Below are positions 1 through 7,495 of a DNA stretch of 64,000 nt, one piece after another. Source of the stretch: Actinoplanes flavus (GTDB taxonomy: Bacteria; Actinomycetota; Actinomycetes; Mycobacteriales; Micromonosporaceae). The DNA lies in assembly GCF_017592555.1 (NCBI RefSeq), contig NZ_JAGFNS010000006.1, positions 188,432 to 252,431 of the forward strand, given 5' to 3'. How positions within the stretch are numbered: position 1 is the stretch's first letter; each line of letters opens with the position of its first letter. The notes beneath the pieces are model-generated. The model had not been told where the DNA came from, made no database searches, and was given only the letters and a program-made list of their open reading frames with translations. The position numbers and the translations under genes are program-made.

Positions 1-704
1 ATCCAGGTGTCGGGTACGGCGTCCACGAGCGTGTGCGGCGCCGCACCGGTCTCGCCGAGGCGGACGAAGGAGTAGACGATCCGCCGTCGCTCCACCTCGG
101 GGGCCGATCCGGGCGGCAGCAGCGCGGCGGTGCCCGGTCCGGCGGTCACGATCACCCGCCGGGCCCGTACCGCCGGGCCCGCGCCGGCCAGCGAGAAGCC
201 GTCGCCGCCGGTGATCACCTGGCGGACCGGGCCGGTCAGCGTGATCGCGGCGTCGTCCCGGCAGCGGTCCGCGAGCCAGCGCAGCGCCTCGCCCGCATGG
301 ACGAAACCGCCGTGCGGCTCGACGACGGCGCAGTCGCCCCGCTCCAGCCGGACCGGGTGCCGGGACGGTCCGCCGATCACCCGGTACGGCACCCCGGCGG
401 CCGCCATCTCGGACAGCACCGACCGGTCCAGCCCGGCCCGGGGCAGGACGTGCACCGAACCGGTCCGGCGGTAGGCCGGGCAGTTCAGCCACACCGAGGT
501 CAGGCTGCGTGCCGCGAGCCTGGTCAGGACCGGATCGGCGGAGTAGGCGCGGACCAGTCCCCCGCTGAGGGCCGAGGCCGACGAGCCGGCGTCCTCCGGC
601 ACGCCACCGCTGAGACTCACCAGCAGTCCCCGCGCGGCGAGCGCGAGCGCGGTGAAGCGGCCGACCACGCCGTCGCCGATGACGGCACAGTCCACGGTGG
701 TCAC
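1..704 (-). CDS. FAD-dependent amino-acid oxidase (DAO fold), 3' end outside the window
   Basis: The readable 234 residues begin with a Rossmann FAD-binding motif (VIGDGVVGRFTALALAARG, about residues 8-26) and continue with the alternating pattern of D-amino-acid/glycine oxidase family proteins, including VIVTAGPGT near residue 190. The GTG start overlaps the stop of the upstream gene by four bases (GTGA), so it is translationally coupled. In known hydrazine pathways an FAD oxidase of this fold cleaves the N-N linked lysine-amino acid conjugate to release a hydrazino acid. Its position directly after the cupin/MetRS-like pair suggests the same step here. The C-terminal half lies left of the window. 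Family is clear; substrate is inferred. Confidence 0.75.
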   Translation of the reverse strand, partial: MTTVDCAVIGDGVVGRFTALALAARGLLVSLSGGVPEDAGSSASALSGGLVRAYSADPVLTRLAARSLTSVWLNCPAYRRTGSVHVLPRAGLDRSVLSEMAAAGVPYRVIGGPSRHPVRLERGDCAVVEPHGGFVHAGEALRWLADRCRDDAAITLTGPVRQVITGGDGFSLAGAGPAVRARRVIVTAGPGTAALLPPGSAPEVERRRIVYSFVRLGETGAAPHTLVDAVPDTW

Positions 705-1507
705 CGGAGCACCTCCACCGGGCGCGGCTCTTCCCAGACCGGTACGCCGTACCGCTCCGCCCACCGGGTGACCAGCTCCGGGCCGGTGAGGGCACGCTCG
801 ACGACCTCCAGCATGTGCCGGGTGCAGCGGTCGACGAGGACGGCCGGGTCGGGCCGGGAGGTGACGACCCGCGGCCGGTCACCCGCCGGCAGTTCGTCCC
901 AGTCCGGTGAGCCGACCCAGCTGTCGTCGGTGAGTGCCACGCGTACCTCCCGGCCGTCCGCGGCGACGGCCCGCATCGCCTCCTCGGCGTCGGTCAGGGT
1001 GCCCAGCACCACCAGCGTGCCGGCGCCGGGCTGCCGGAGGACCTCCCGCACGCTGGGCCGGACCCGGCCGCCCATCAGCTCCCACGCGCCGGCGAGCCCG
1101 TCGGCCGAGGGCCCGGCCCACGCCTCCGCGGGCCGGTACGCCCGGAACAGCACGGCGGCCTGGGCCAGGTTGTCCGGCATGGGGGCGATCACCCCCGGAT
1201 CCGGGTCCAGGTGTTCGCGGGTGATCTCCGGCGCCGAGGAGAGCGGGAAGGCCACCGGGATGCCGGCGCACCGGTAGGCGGTCAGCGCGCCACCGGCCGC
1301 CTCGCTGGAGAAGTGCCCCACCACGGCCGAGTAGCCGGCCGATCCGGCGATGCGCCGGGCGATGGCGACGGAGCGCTCCGGATCCGCGGCGTCGTCGAAG
1401 ACCTCCACCGCCGGATGCTCCAGCAGCGACGGCGGGAAGAGCCTTCCCCAGCGGGCCCGCGGGCCGGTGCGGGGTGCGACGACCGCGAGACGGCCTGCGG
1501 TGCTCAT
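701..1507 (-). CDS. Periplasmic-binding-protein-like (type I) cytosolic protein
   Basis: This is a 268-residue protein. Its first half resembles the leucine/amide-binding ABC receptor fold (Peripla_BP_6 type): VVGHFSSEAAGG near residue 62, then AGIPVAFPLSSAPEIT, the usual segment where such receptors describe a ligand pocket. It has no signal peptide, lipobox or membrane segment, and it is shorter than a full receptor (about 350-400 residues), so it is not an ordinary ABC substrate-binding protein. ATG overlaps the stop of the MetRS-like gene (ATGA), and its own stop overlaps the oxidase start. A ligand sensor, carrier or accessory enzyme in the hydrazine pathway is possible; the function is unknown. 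Confidence 0.6.
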   Translation of the reverse strand: MSTAGRLAVVAPRTGPRARWGRLFPPSLLEHPAVEVFDDAADPERSVAIARRIAGSAGYSAVVGHFSSEAAGGALTAYRCAGIPVAFPLSSAPEITREHLDPDPGVIAPMPDNLAQAAVLFRAYRPAEAWAGPSADGLAGAWELMGGRVRPSVREVLRQPGAGTLVVLGTLTDAEEAMRAVAADGREVRVALTDDSWVGSPDWDELPAGDRPRVVTSRPDPAVLVDRCTRHMLEVVERALTGPELVTRWAERYGVPVWEEPRPVEVLR

Positions 1508-2985
1508 CCCACGCCCAGCCCGAAGTACCTGGCCGGGCGCTCGGTGCCGGAGCACGCCTGCCGGAGGTACGCGCTGCCGTCCGGCACGATCGGGGCGGCG
1601 GCCTCGGCGAACGCGGCGGTCCAGGCCCGCAGGGCGGCGGCCGCGGCGGTCCCCTCGGGTCCCATGGCGCGCACCTCGTCGAGCGCCGACCCGATCACCC
1701 GGGCGGCGGCCATCAGCTGTTCGACGGCGGCCGGCGGGTCGAAGTCGTCCGGCCGGCAGAACCGGCGGGCCAGGTCCAGTTGCGCCCGTACGGCACGTCC
1801 GGAGCGCCGCAGGTCGGCCGGGAGAGCGGCCTCGTCCACGGTGGTCGCCGTGCCGTCCAGGGCGAACACCCCGCGGAAGGTGGCGTCCCAGACGTCGAGC
1901 ACCTTTTCGGTACGGCTGAGGTCGTCCAGGGTGAAGTCGGTCCGGCTGGTCGCCGGCCGCCGGAGCAGGCAGTGCAGCCGCAGCAGATCCGCCCCGACGA
2001 CCGGGAGCAGCTCGGACGCCCAGATGGCGTGCCGCCGGCTGGTGGAGAACTTGGAGCCGTTGAGCTGGAAGAACTCGTTGACGACGAACTTCTCCGGCAG
2101 CAGCTCCGTGCGGCCGAGCGCCAGGTTCACGGCCGGGAAGAGGACGGCGTGGAAGTAGCCGTTGTCGATGCCGAAGAACTGCACCAGCCGGTCGTGTCCG
2201 GCGGGCGGCGCCTCGGCGGCGTACCCCTCGGCCATCTCCAGCCACACGTAGGTGCGCAGCGCCGGGTCGGCCTCGGTGGGGATCCCCCAGTCCGACGGGT
2301 GCGAGACGAGGATGTCGGGCAGCCGCTCGGCCGCCATCGCCCGGCAGACGGCGCGCAGCCGCTCGGGCATGTCGCAGGACGCCCAGAACGCCACGAGCCG
2401 GTCCCGCAGCGGCTCCAGCGGCAGCACGTGCAGCTTGGTCTGCCGCGGTTCGGGGGTCGCGCCGCAGCGGATGCAGAACGGGTCGACGACGTCGGCGCAG
2501 ACGTTCGGCCGGCAGCAGTCCTCACAGGCGTTGCCGTTGGTGCCGGCGCCGCAGTGCGGGCACTTCCCGCCCAGGTAGGCCTCGTACAGCCAGAGGTCGC
2601 AGGGCTCGCAGAACGGCAGCGGCCGCTCCTGCGCCACCACGTGACCGCCTTCGATCAACAGCGAGAACAGATTTCGTACGCGGGACTCGTACTCGATCCC
2701 GTGCGGTCGCACGATCGCGTCGAACCGCACGCCGGCCGCGGCCCAGGTGTCGACGATCGAGCGGGTGTACCGCTCGGCCGTCTCCTCGGGCGTGCCACCC
2801 TCGCCCCAGGATCGGCGCGGCACGTACGTCTGGTTGTCGTCGAGGCCGGTGGAGTACCAGGCGTCCTGCCCGTCCGCGGCCAGCGCCCGGGCCATCACGT
2901 CGCCGGCCAGGTACGGCCCGGAGATGTGCCCCACGTGCAGGTGCCCGTTCGGCGTCGGGGGCGTCGCCGTGATCCAGGTGGTCAT
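1504..2985 (-). CDS. MetRS-like subunit of a hydrazine synthetase
   Basis: A 493-residue class I aminoacyl-tRNA-synthetase-like protein. The HIGH motif appears as HLHVGH near residues 14-19. A cysteine-rich zinc knuckle region spans about 123-177 (CEPC, CPHC, CEDCC, CIRC), and a KMSKS equivalent, FSTSRR, lies near residue 313. Housekeeping MetRS has similar landmarks, but this gene is coupled by a four-base overlap to a cupin gene and lies with an FAD oxidase. That trio matches the hydrazine-forming machinery of the Spb40/Spb39 type, where the MetRS-like part uses ATP to join an amino acid to N-hydroxylysine as an ester and the cupin rearranges it to an N-N bond. Here the two parts are separate genes. 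The lysine N-hydroxylase is not in the window. A resistance MetRS is less likely. Confidence 0.75.
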   Translation of the reverse strand: MTTWITATPPTPNGHLHVGHISGPYLAGDVMARALAADGQDAWYSTGLDDNQTYVPRRSWGEGGTPEETAERYTRSIVDTWAAAGVRFDAIVRPHGIEYESRVRNLFSLLIEGGHVVAQERPLPFCEPCDLWLYEAYLGGKCPHCGAGTNGNACEDCCRPNVCADVVDPFCIRCGATPEPRQTKLHVLPLEPLRDRLVAFWASCDMPERLRAVCRAMAAERLPDILVSHPSDWGIPTEADPALRTYVWLEMAEGYAAEAPPAGHDRLVQFFGIDNGYFHAVLFPAVNLALGRTELLPEKFVVNEFFQLNGSKFSTSRRHAIWASELLPVVGADLLRLHCLLRRPATSRTDFTLDDLSRTEKVLDVWDATFRGVFALDGTATTVDEAALPADLRRSGRAVRAQLDLARRFCRPDDFDPPAAVEQLMAAARVIGSALDEVRAMGPEGTAAAAALRAWTAAFAEAAAPIVPDGSAYLRQACSGTERPARYFGLGVG

Positions 2986-3329
2986 CGGGTCTCCTTCAGG
3001 GGCCAGTAGACGGAGAACCAGGTGAGCGCCTCGTCGGTGCAGTGCACGACGTGCTCGTGGTTCTTCTCGATGAAGACGACGTCGCCGGCGCGCAGCGGGG
3101 TGGACTCGGCGCCCGAGACGAGGGTCCCGCGGCCGCCGGTGACGAACACCATCTCGCGCTGGTCGTGCTGGTCCGGCTCGGTCTGCCGGCCGGGCTCCAG
3201 CCAGCAACCCATCGCGCCGAGCGTCTCGTCGTCGATGAGGTCGAGGGGGAAGACCCGCTGGCACCGGGTTCCGAACTCGCCGTCCGCCGATTCCTCGGAC
3301 AGCGTGGCCATATGGCGCAGGGCGGTCAT
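2982..3329 (-). CDS. Small cupin protein, predicted N-N bond-forming subunit
   Basis: A 115-residue single-domain cupin. The first cupin motif is QTEPDQHDQREMVFVTGGRG (His and Glu ligands near residues 50-56), and the second is GDVVFIEKNHEHVVH near 80-95, giving the expected metal-binding His/Glu set. It starts ATG overlapping the permease stop and ends four bases inside the start of the MetRS-like gene. In fused hydrazine synthetases a zinc-binding cupin domain catalyses the rearrangement that forms the N-N bond; the adjacency here supports the same role in trans. A generic cupin sensor is the alternative. Confidence 0.72.
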   Translation of the reverse strand: MTALRHMATLSEESADGEFGTRCQRVFPLDLIDDETLGAMGCWLEPGRQTEPDQHDQREMVFVTGGRGTLVSGAESTPLRAGDVVFIEKNHEHVVHCTDEALTWFSVYWPLKETR

Positions 3330-4516
3330 TTCCGTACCTTTCCGGTGGCCAGCACCACCACGACGAGGACACCGACGAAGAGCAGTCCCGCGACGCCTCG
3401 CGATCCGAGGATCACCAGGCTGCTGAGCAGGACGACGACGGCCTGGACGCTCCACCTCCGCTGCAACCGCGCGAGGGCGACGCTGCACAGGGCGTAGACG
3501 GACATGAACAGCGCCGACGTCCAGGCGAGAAGATCGGAGTGGGTGACGATCCCGGCGCCGAAGAGGGCCAGCGTTCCGGCGTACGCCAGGGCCAGCACCG
3601 CCTTGGCCCGCGGCACCGAGGTCCGGCCCCGGACCGCGTGCACGTAGAGCCGGGTGGCGCCGAGCACCCACGCGTTGGTCGCCGCGATGATGGCGACGGC
3701 GGACGAGGCCAGCAGGACCAGGCGCAGCGGCGCCGGCAGACCGGCGGTCAGGGCGGACACCAGGGCGGTGGGCCCGCCCGGCGGCAGGGCCGCGTAGGCG
3801 ACGGTGGCGGCCAGGTAGGTGAGGGCGACCAGCGGTACGGCCCGCCGGATCGCCTGGGGAAAGGTGTGGCGCGGGTCCCGTACCGAGCCGCCCAGCAGGG
3901 AGACGTTCTCCCAGCCCAGGTAGGCGTAGAAGGCGACGCCCGCGGCGGTCAGCACACCGGCCACCGACGTGGAGCCCTGCCGGCCGAGGTTGGCCGGGTC
4001 CATGCTGGGCACCGCGAGGACGATGCTGACCCCCAGGGCGACCAGCGCGACCTTGATGCTGACGTCCTGGATCCGGGCGATGGCGCGGTCATGGAGCCCG
4101 GCCAGCGCGAGGGACAGCAGCATCAGCGCCATGGCGGTGACCGGCACCGGGGGCAGCCGGTCCGTCAGCGCCTCCAGGTAGTGCGCGGTGGCGATGGCCA
4201 TGGCCGGGTTCCCGACCGCGTAGACCACCAGCAGCAGACCCTGGGCGATGGTGGCGTTCGCCGAACCCATGCCGGCGCCGATGACGTCGGTGATGCCGGA
4301 GACCCGGGGGAACTCCATCGAGATGCGGGCGAACATCTGGGCGATACAGACGCAGATCCCGGCGAGCACCACCCACACCAGCGGGGCGGCCCAGCCGGCC
4401 TCCCGTACCGAGATTCCCGGCACCACCAGGATTCCCGCGCCGAGGACGCTGGAGACGTACATCTGTGTCAGTTGACGGACCGACCACTGTCGCTCGGCCA
4501 AAGCATTCTGCGCCAT
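3326..4516 (-). CDS. APC-family amino-acid permease
   Basis: A 396-residue integral membrane protein with about 11-12 hydrophobic helices. The N-terminal segment SSVLGAGILVVPG matches the helix-1 signature of APC amino-acid/polyamine transporters, and the mid-protein AFYAYLGWENVSLL fits helix 6 of that fold. The C-terminus is short and basic. It begins five bases after the stop of a small upstream peptide and ends overlapping the cupin start. It may import the amino-acid substrate or export the product; direction cannot be read from sequence. Confidence 0.85.
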   Translation of the reverse strand: MAQNALAERQWSVRQLTQMYVSSVLGAGILVVPGISVREAGWAAPLVWVVLAGICVCIAQMFARISMEFPRVSGITDVIGAGMGSANATIAQGLLLVVYAVGNPAMAIATAHYLEALTDRLPPVPVTAMALMLLSLALAGLHDRAIARIQDVSIKVALVALGVSIVLAVPSMDPANLGRQGSTSVAGVLTAAGVAFYAYLGWENVSLLGGSVRDPRHTFPQAIRRAVPLVALTYLAATVAYAALPPGGPTALVSALTAGLPAPLRLVLLASSAVAIIAATNAWVLGATRLYVHAVRGRTSVPRAKAVLALAYAGTLALFGAGIVTHSDLLAWTSALFMSVYALCSVALARLQRRWSVQAVVVLLSSLVILGSRGVAGLLFVGVLVVVVLATGKVRK

Positions 4517-4521
4517 TCCGG

Positions 4522-4659
4522 TCAGCCCCAGATCAGGCCGTTGTCGGCCGCCGAGACCACGGTGAGCTGCTCGTATCCGGCTCCGGTCACCGGCCGGACG
4601 ACGGCGGTGACCGCGAGAATGGAGAGGACAAGCGCGAAGCGAGCGACCGAAAAAGACAT
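4522..4659 (-). CDS. Small hydrophobic peptide at the head of the operon
   Basis: A 45-codon frame starting MSFSVARFALVLSILAVT, with one hydrophobic segment (residues about 6-22) followed by a short polar tail ending DNGLIWG. A purine-rich GGGGGT lies about 6 bases before the ATG. It ends five bases before the permease start, so it is either a genuine membrane peptide or a short leader ORF coupling translation into the permease. No family is recognised. Confidence 0.4.
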   Translation of the reverse strand: MSFSVARFALVLSILAVTAVVRPVTGAGYEQLTVVSAADNGLIWG

Positions 4660-4778
4660 GACGATACCCCCGGCTGAATACCTGGATTGAATGTCCGCGT
4701 CATTTCTGGCCGTTCTCGGCCTGACATGGACAACTATCCCGGGCGCCGGGGTGGGCGGGAAGGTCTCCGGGCTGTCCC

Positions 4779-4797
4779 GAACCGGCCTGGCCGGTTC
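4779..4797 (-). terminator. GC-rich hairpin between the operon head and the regulator end
   Basis: GAACCGGCC and GGCCGGTTC are perfect inverted repeats around a central T, just past the regulator stop at 4807. There is no clear T-run, so this is a candidate terminator only. Confidence 0.4.
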
Positions 4798-4806
4798 CGG
4801 ACGAAA

Positions 4807-5784
4807 CTAGATCCAGCCCTCGCGGGTGGCCAGCAGGCCCGCCTCGAAGCGGCTGCGCGCGCCGAGCCGCTCCATCAGCTCGGCCATGGCCCGGCGGCAG
4901 GTGCGCTCGGACAGGCCGAGACGGGTGGCCGCGGAACTGTCGGTGTGCCCCTGGGCGAGCAGTTGCAGCAGCTCACGCTGGGTCGGCGTGATGCCGTCGC
5001 GGTCCCGTGCGACGGTGCCGAGCGGGACCGCGGTCCGCCACACCTGCTCGTGCAGGGTGACCAGCGAGGCCACCACACCCAGGCCGGAGAGCTGGAGGAC
5101 GCCCTGTGCGGTGTGACCGGGGTCGATGGGCACGATCGCGACCGCCCGGTCGAAGATCAGCATGCGCGGCGGGAGCAGTGGCGCGGTGCGCACCTCGGCG
5201 CCGGCATCGGTCAGGGACTTCGCGTACTCGGCGGCGACCGGGTCCCGGCGGGCCGCGTCCCGCAGCGTCGTCCGGATGGTGATCCCGCGGGCCACCAGCT
5301 CGGCGTTGTGCCGGCGGGCCGTCTCGGCGGCCGCCACCGACGGCACCGACGGCACGAAGCTGAGCAGTTCCTCGCGCAGCGTCTGGGCCAGCTCCTCCAG
5401 CCGGCTCTGGATCGCGTCCGGCCCGATCACGCGCTCCGCCTCGGGCGCCTCCTCGGCGGCCGTCTGGTCGCTGTACTCGGCGAGGATCGCGGCCACCGCG
5501 ACCTGCCCGGCGGCGATCCGCCGGAGGCGGTGCTCGACGTCGGCCTGCTGGCGGGCCAGCAGCGACTGGAGGCCGACGGTGGGGCTGACCGCCCGCAGTT
5601 CACCCTCGTGTTCCGCGGACGGCCGCAGCAGCGCCAGATCGAAGAGCTGGTCGAGTGCCCCGCGGACGGTGTCCTCGTCGGCGGCCAGATGCTCGGCGAG
5701 GTCACGGACCCGCCATCGCGGGTGGGCCAGCAGAAGGCGGTAGACCGACTCGGCTTCTCTTCCCAGGCCCAGCACATCAAGCAT
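4807..5784 (-). CDS. HTH transcriptional regulator (TrmB-like N-terminus, LuxR-type C-terminus)
   Basis: A 325-residue protein. Residues 1-70 form a winged-helix segment of the TrmB/MarR kind (AESVYRLLLAHPRWRVRDLA). A middle region of about 170 residues could sense a ligand and contains a PLD-like phrase (MLIFDRAVAIVPID). Residues about 265-320 are a LuxR-type HTH (TPTQRELLQLLAQGHTDSSA then LSERTCRRAMAELMERLGA). Proteins with this layout are common pathway-specific regulators in actinomycetes. It lies between the two biosynthetic operons and could control either; it points the same way as the hydrazine operon but is separated from it by 147 bp. Confidence 0.75.
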   Translation of the reverse strand: MLDVLGLGREAESVYRLLLAHPRWRVRDLAEHLAADEDTVRGALDQLFDLALLRPSAEHEGELRAVSPTVGLQSLLARQQADVEHRLRRIAAGQVAVAAILAEYSDQTAAEEAPEAERVIGPDAIQSRLEELAQTLREELLSFVPSVPSVAAAETARRHNAELVARGITIRTTLRDAARRDPVAAEYAKSLTDAGAEVRTAPLLPPRMLIFDRAVAIVPIDPGHTAQGVLQLSGLGVVASLVTLHEQVWRTAVPLGTVARDRDGITPTQRELLQLLAQGHTDSSAATRLGLSERTCRRAMAELMERLGARSRFEAGLLATREGWI

Positions 5785-5790
5785 GCTTCG

Positions 5791-5839
5791 AACCTAGGCA
5801 ATCCCTCACGTATGTCCATGACCTGGGAAAAGACCCAGG
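5791..5839 (-). promoter_or_regulatory. Candidate leaderless promoter with upstream palindrome
   Basis: On the minus strand TGGACA (5813-5818) and TAGGTT (5791-5796) are separated by 16 bases. The regulator ATG lies six bases further, so the transcript would start at or near the start codon; no ribosome-binding site is visible, which agrees. A palindrome, CCTGGG-N6-CCCAGG (5822-5839), sits just upstream of the -35 element and could be an operator or the terminator of the gene at 5880. Confidence 0.35.
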
Positions 5840-5879
5840 GTTCCGGCGAGGCCGGGTAGGGGTGGACCGGGGAACCGGA

Positions 5880-6179
5880 TCAATGACGCAGACTGTCGAG
5901 CGGGACGTCGGACCCGGCCACGATCCGCCACTGCCGCAGCATCGGCGAGTTGCCGAGCACCCGGCGCATCAGCGCGTCCGCGGTGGCCCGCCCGGCCGGC
6001 CCGTCGGCCGCCTGGAGGAACACCCCCACCTCGAAGCCCTCCGGGACCGCCCGGGCCACCACGTGCTCGACCTCGTCCCCGGCCCGCGCCGCCGCCCAGG
6101 TGGCGTCGACCAGCACCACCGCGTCGACGGTGGCCGGCGCGCCGTTGCGCGGCGCGAGGGAGATCCGAGCAAGCCGCAT
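5880..6179 (-). CDS. Hypothetical protein, 99 residues
   Basis: The chosen start gives MRLARISLAPRNG, preceded by GAGGGG at a workable distance; two in-frame ATGs upstream (to 6227) would extend it to 115 residues. The protein has no transmembrane helix, no cysteines, and alternating beta/alpha character, with VDAVVLVDATWAAARAGDEVEH in the middle. I do not recognise the family. It is encoded alone, divergent from the scaffold-peptide operon, and ends 96 bases before the regulator. Confidence 0.5.
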   Translation of the reverse strand: MRLARISLAPRNGAPATVDAVVLVDATWAAARAGDEVEHVVARAVPEGFEVGVFLQAADGPAGRATADALMRRVLGNSPMLRQWRIVAGSDVPLDSLRH

Positions 6180-6292
6180 GGCCCTACGCCCCTCTTCCAT
6201 CCGAGATTCGAGACTCGCTCCAGCCATCGGTCCGGCGAGGCCGCTGATTCACCTTGCCGTCCATCATCGAACTCGGACCCCCGACCGGAAAG

Positions 6293-6328
6293 GCTTTCGT
6301 CCAGGCCGGTTCCGGCCTGGACGAAAGC
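6293..6328. repeat. Perfect 17-bp inverted repeat with a 2-base loop
   Basis: GCTTTCGTCCAGGCCGG is followed by TT and its exact reverse complement. It lies between divergent genes (starts at 6179 and 6606), so it does not follow any visible gene end. Confidence 0.85.
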
Positions 6329-6433
6329 GGCCGCACGAAGCGCCGACCGGCGACACGAGCGTGCCGTCCCCGCCTCGACGGCGATCGTCTCCCCGGGGCA
6401 GGCGATCCGTCTCGTCATCCCTGACCAGAAGGC

Positions 6434-6447
6434 GTTAAAAATTTAAC
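6434..6447. promoter_or_regulatory. AT-rich palindrome upstream of the scaffold-peptide promoter
   Basis: GTTAAA-AA-TTTAAC is a perfect 6-2-6 inverted repeat in an otherwise GC-rich genome, about 100 bases upstream of the promoter at 6546. It is a possible activator or repressor site; no direct evidence. Confidence 0.35.
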
Positions 6448-6545
6448 AATCCACTTCGGACCGCTGTAACAGATAGATCAAGGACACTCCGTAACGCTCG
6501 CATACCCCCAAGACGGACAAACTCCACCTAGCGTAGTTCCTAGGG

Positions 6546-6574
6546 TTGTCTTGCACGGCGGGCCTGTATATAGT
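6546..6574 (+). promoter_or_regulatory. Vegetative-type promoter of the pearlin-like operon
   Basis: TTGTCT (6546-6551) and TATAGT (6569-6574) are separated by exactly 17 bases, close to the actinobacterial housekeeping sigma consensus. The expected start near 6581 leaves a leader of about 25 bases before the ribosome-binding site GGGGGA (6595-6600) and the TTG start at 6606. Confidence 0.6.
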
Positions 6575-6605
6575 CATTGATGATCATCAGAGACGGGGGA
6601 ATGTC

Positions 6606-6770
6606 TTGAACGAGAAAGATCCGCTCGATGCTGCCCAAATCGAAGCTGAGGTCAACGACCCGGCCGCAGCATCCGGCACCGATGAAAAGATCTTCGACGA
6701 CGACGCCGACATCGAGGACCTGGAGTTCTTGATCGACGACATCGAGGATCAGATCGCTCCTCTCGGGTAA
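6606..6770 (+). CDS. Acidic scaffold (precursor) peptide, TTG start
   Basis: A 54-residue peptide. GGGGGA is placed five bases before TTG 6606; the nearby ATG at 6601 reads only two codons before a stop, so TTG is the logical start. The peptide is strongly acidic with no Cys, Ser or Thr near the end. The C-terminal half (DADIEDLEFLIDDIEDQIAPLG) looks like an amphipathic helix followed by a short tail. With no Ser/Thr/Cys core it is not a lanthipeptide or thiopeptide precursor; it fits a scaffold to whose C-terminus PEARL enzymes add residues. From memory, pearlin scaffolds are similarly acidic with an IAPL-like end, which should be checked by alignment. It is followed by a hairpin and then the enzymes. 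Confidence 0.75.
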   Translation: MNEKDPLDAAQIEAEVNDPAAASGTDEKIFDDDADIEDLEFLIDDIEDQIAPLG

Positions 6771-6804
6771 GAATCGGAGTTCTCCGCGCTTGGATCCGTG
6801 ATGA

Positions 6805-6830
6805 CGCTCGTACGCATTCGCGTGCGAGCG
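6805..6830 (+). terminator. Hairpin between scaffold peptide and enzyme genes
   Basis: CGCTCGTACGC pairs with GCGTGCGAGCG around a four-base ATTC loop (11 pairs, one G-U). No T-run follows. In RiPP-like operons such a stem after the precursor commonly acts as a leaky terminator or stabiliser, so that much more peptide than enzyme is made; that role is inferred here. Confidence 0.55.
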
Positions 6831-6883
6831 TGGATTTGCGTGCCTGATTCAATTTCGTTCTTGTCGAGGGAGAGCAGGGTCAC

Positions 6884-7495
6884 ATGTCCGACGGTCCACT
6901 GTCGCCTGCCGTGGATGCGCAGGTCACAGGAGGTTCTCAGCCAGCCCCGGCGGCAGCCGAGAAGCTCTCGATGTACAAGTTCTTTCCATCGTCGATATCG
7001 GTCATCACCTCGTGGGCCGAGGGTCAGCGCGAGAACGCGATGGCCTGTGAATGGACGATGAACATCTCCTATCAGCCATTCTTGATCCTGTCTCTTATCG
7101 AGACTGGTGACTACACTCACCAGTTGATCGGTGAAAGCGGGCAGTTCGGCGTCAACATCGCCTCCGCGGATCAGACCGAAATTGTCAATGCGGTCGGCCG
7201 GTCCAGTGGATGGAATGGCCCGAAAATGGAGAATCCCGCACTCACCGGGAAGACGTATCCGGGTCGGAAAATCAAAGCCCCGATGTTGCGTGGTTGCGTT
7301 CTCAACCTGGAATGTGTCGTCGAGAAGACGATTCCCATGGGGGACTACACCGGGTTCGTAGGCCGCGTCGTCGCTGGTCGCGCCAATTCTTCGGCGACTC
7401 CGCTGGTCTATTTCCAGGGCAAGTACTTCCGGATGGGCGATCTGATTCCGAAGCCGGGTTCCGAGGCACCCGTGACGCCGGCCGGGGGCGCCTGA
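6884..7495 (+). CDS. Flavin-reductase-like FMN-binding protein
   Basis: 203 residues. After about 30 disordered residues it shows the split beta-barrel of the flavin_reduct family: SSISVITSWAEGQRENAMAC (32-51) matches the HpaC/RutF opening, followed by ISYQPFLILSLIE, FGVNIAS, and FRMGD near the end. Such proteins reduce FMN/FAD for a partner monooxygenase, or bind flavin or heme and oxidise a substrate themselves. No flavin monooxygenase is encoded in this operon, so a direct role on peptide-attached amino acids is possible. The ATG follows a GGGAG-type ribosome site; the stop shares its A with the next start (TGATG). Confidence 0.75.
   Translation: MSDGPLSPAVDAQVTGGSQPAPAAAEKLSMYKFFPSSISVITSWAEGQRENAMACEWTMNISYQPFLILSLIETGDYTHQLIGESGQFGVNIASADQTEIVNAVGRSSGWNGPKMENPALTGKTYPGRKIKAPMLRGCVLNLECVVEKTIPMGDYTGFVGRVVAGRANSSATPLVYFQGKYFRMGDLIPKPGSEAPVTPAGGA

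Noticed and set aside
1504..2985. MetRS-like gene as an antibiotic-resistant housekeeping synthetase
   Set aside because: It is coupled to a cupin and followed by a DAO-fold oxidase, the combination known for hydrazine synthesis; a resistance copy would not need them. Charging of tRNA cannot be fully excluded.
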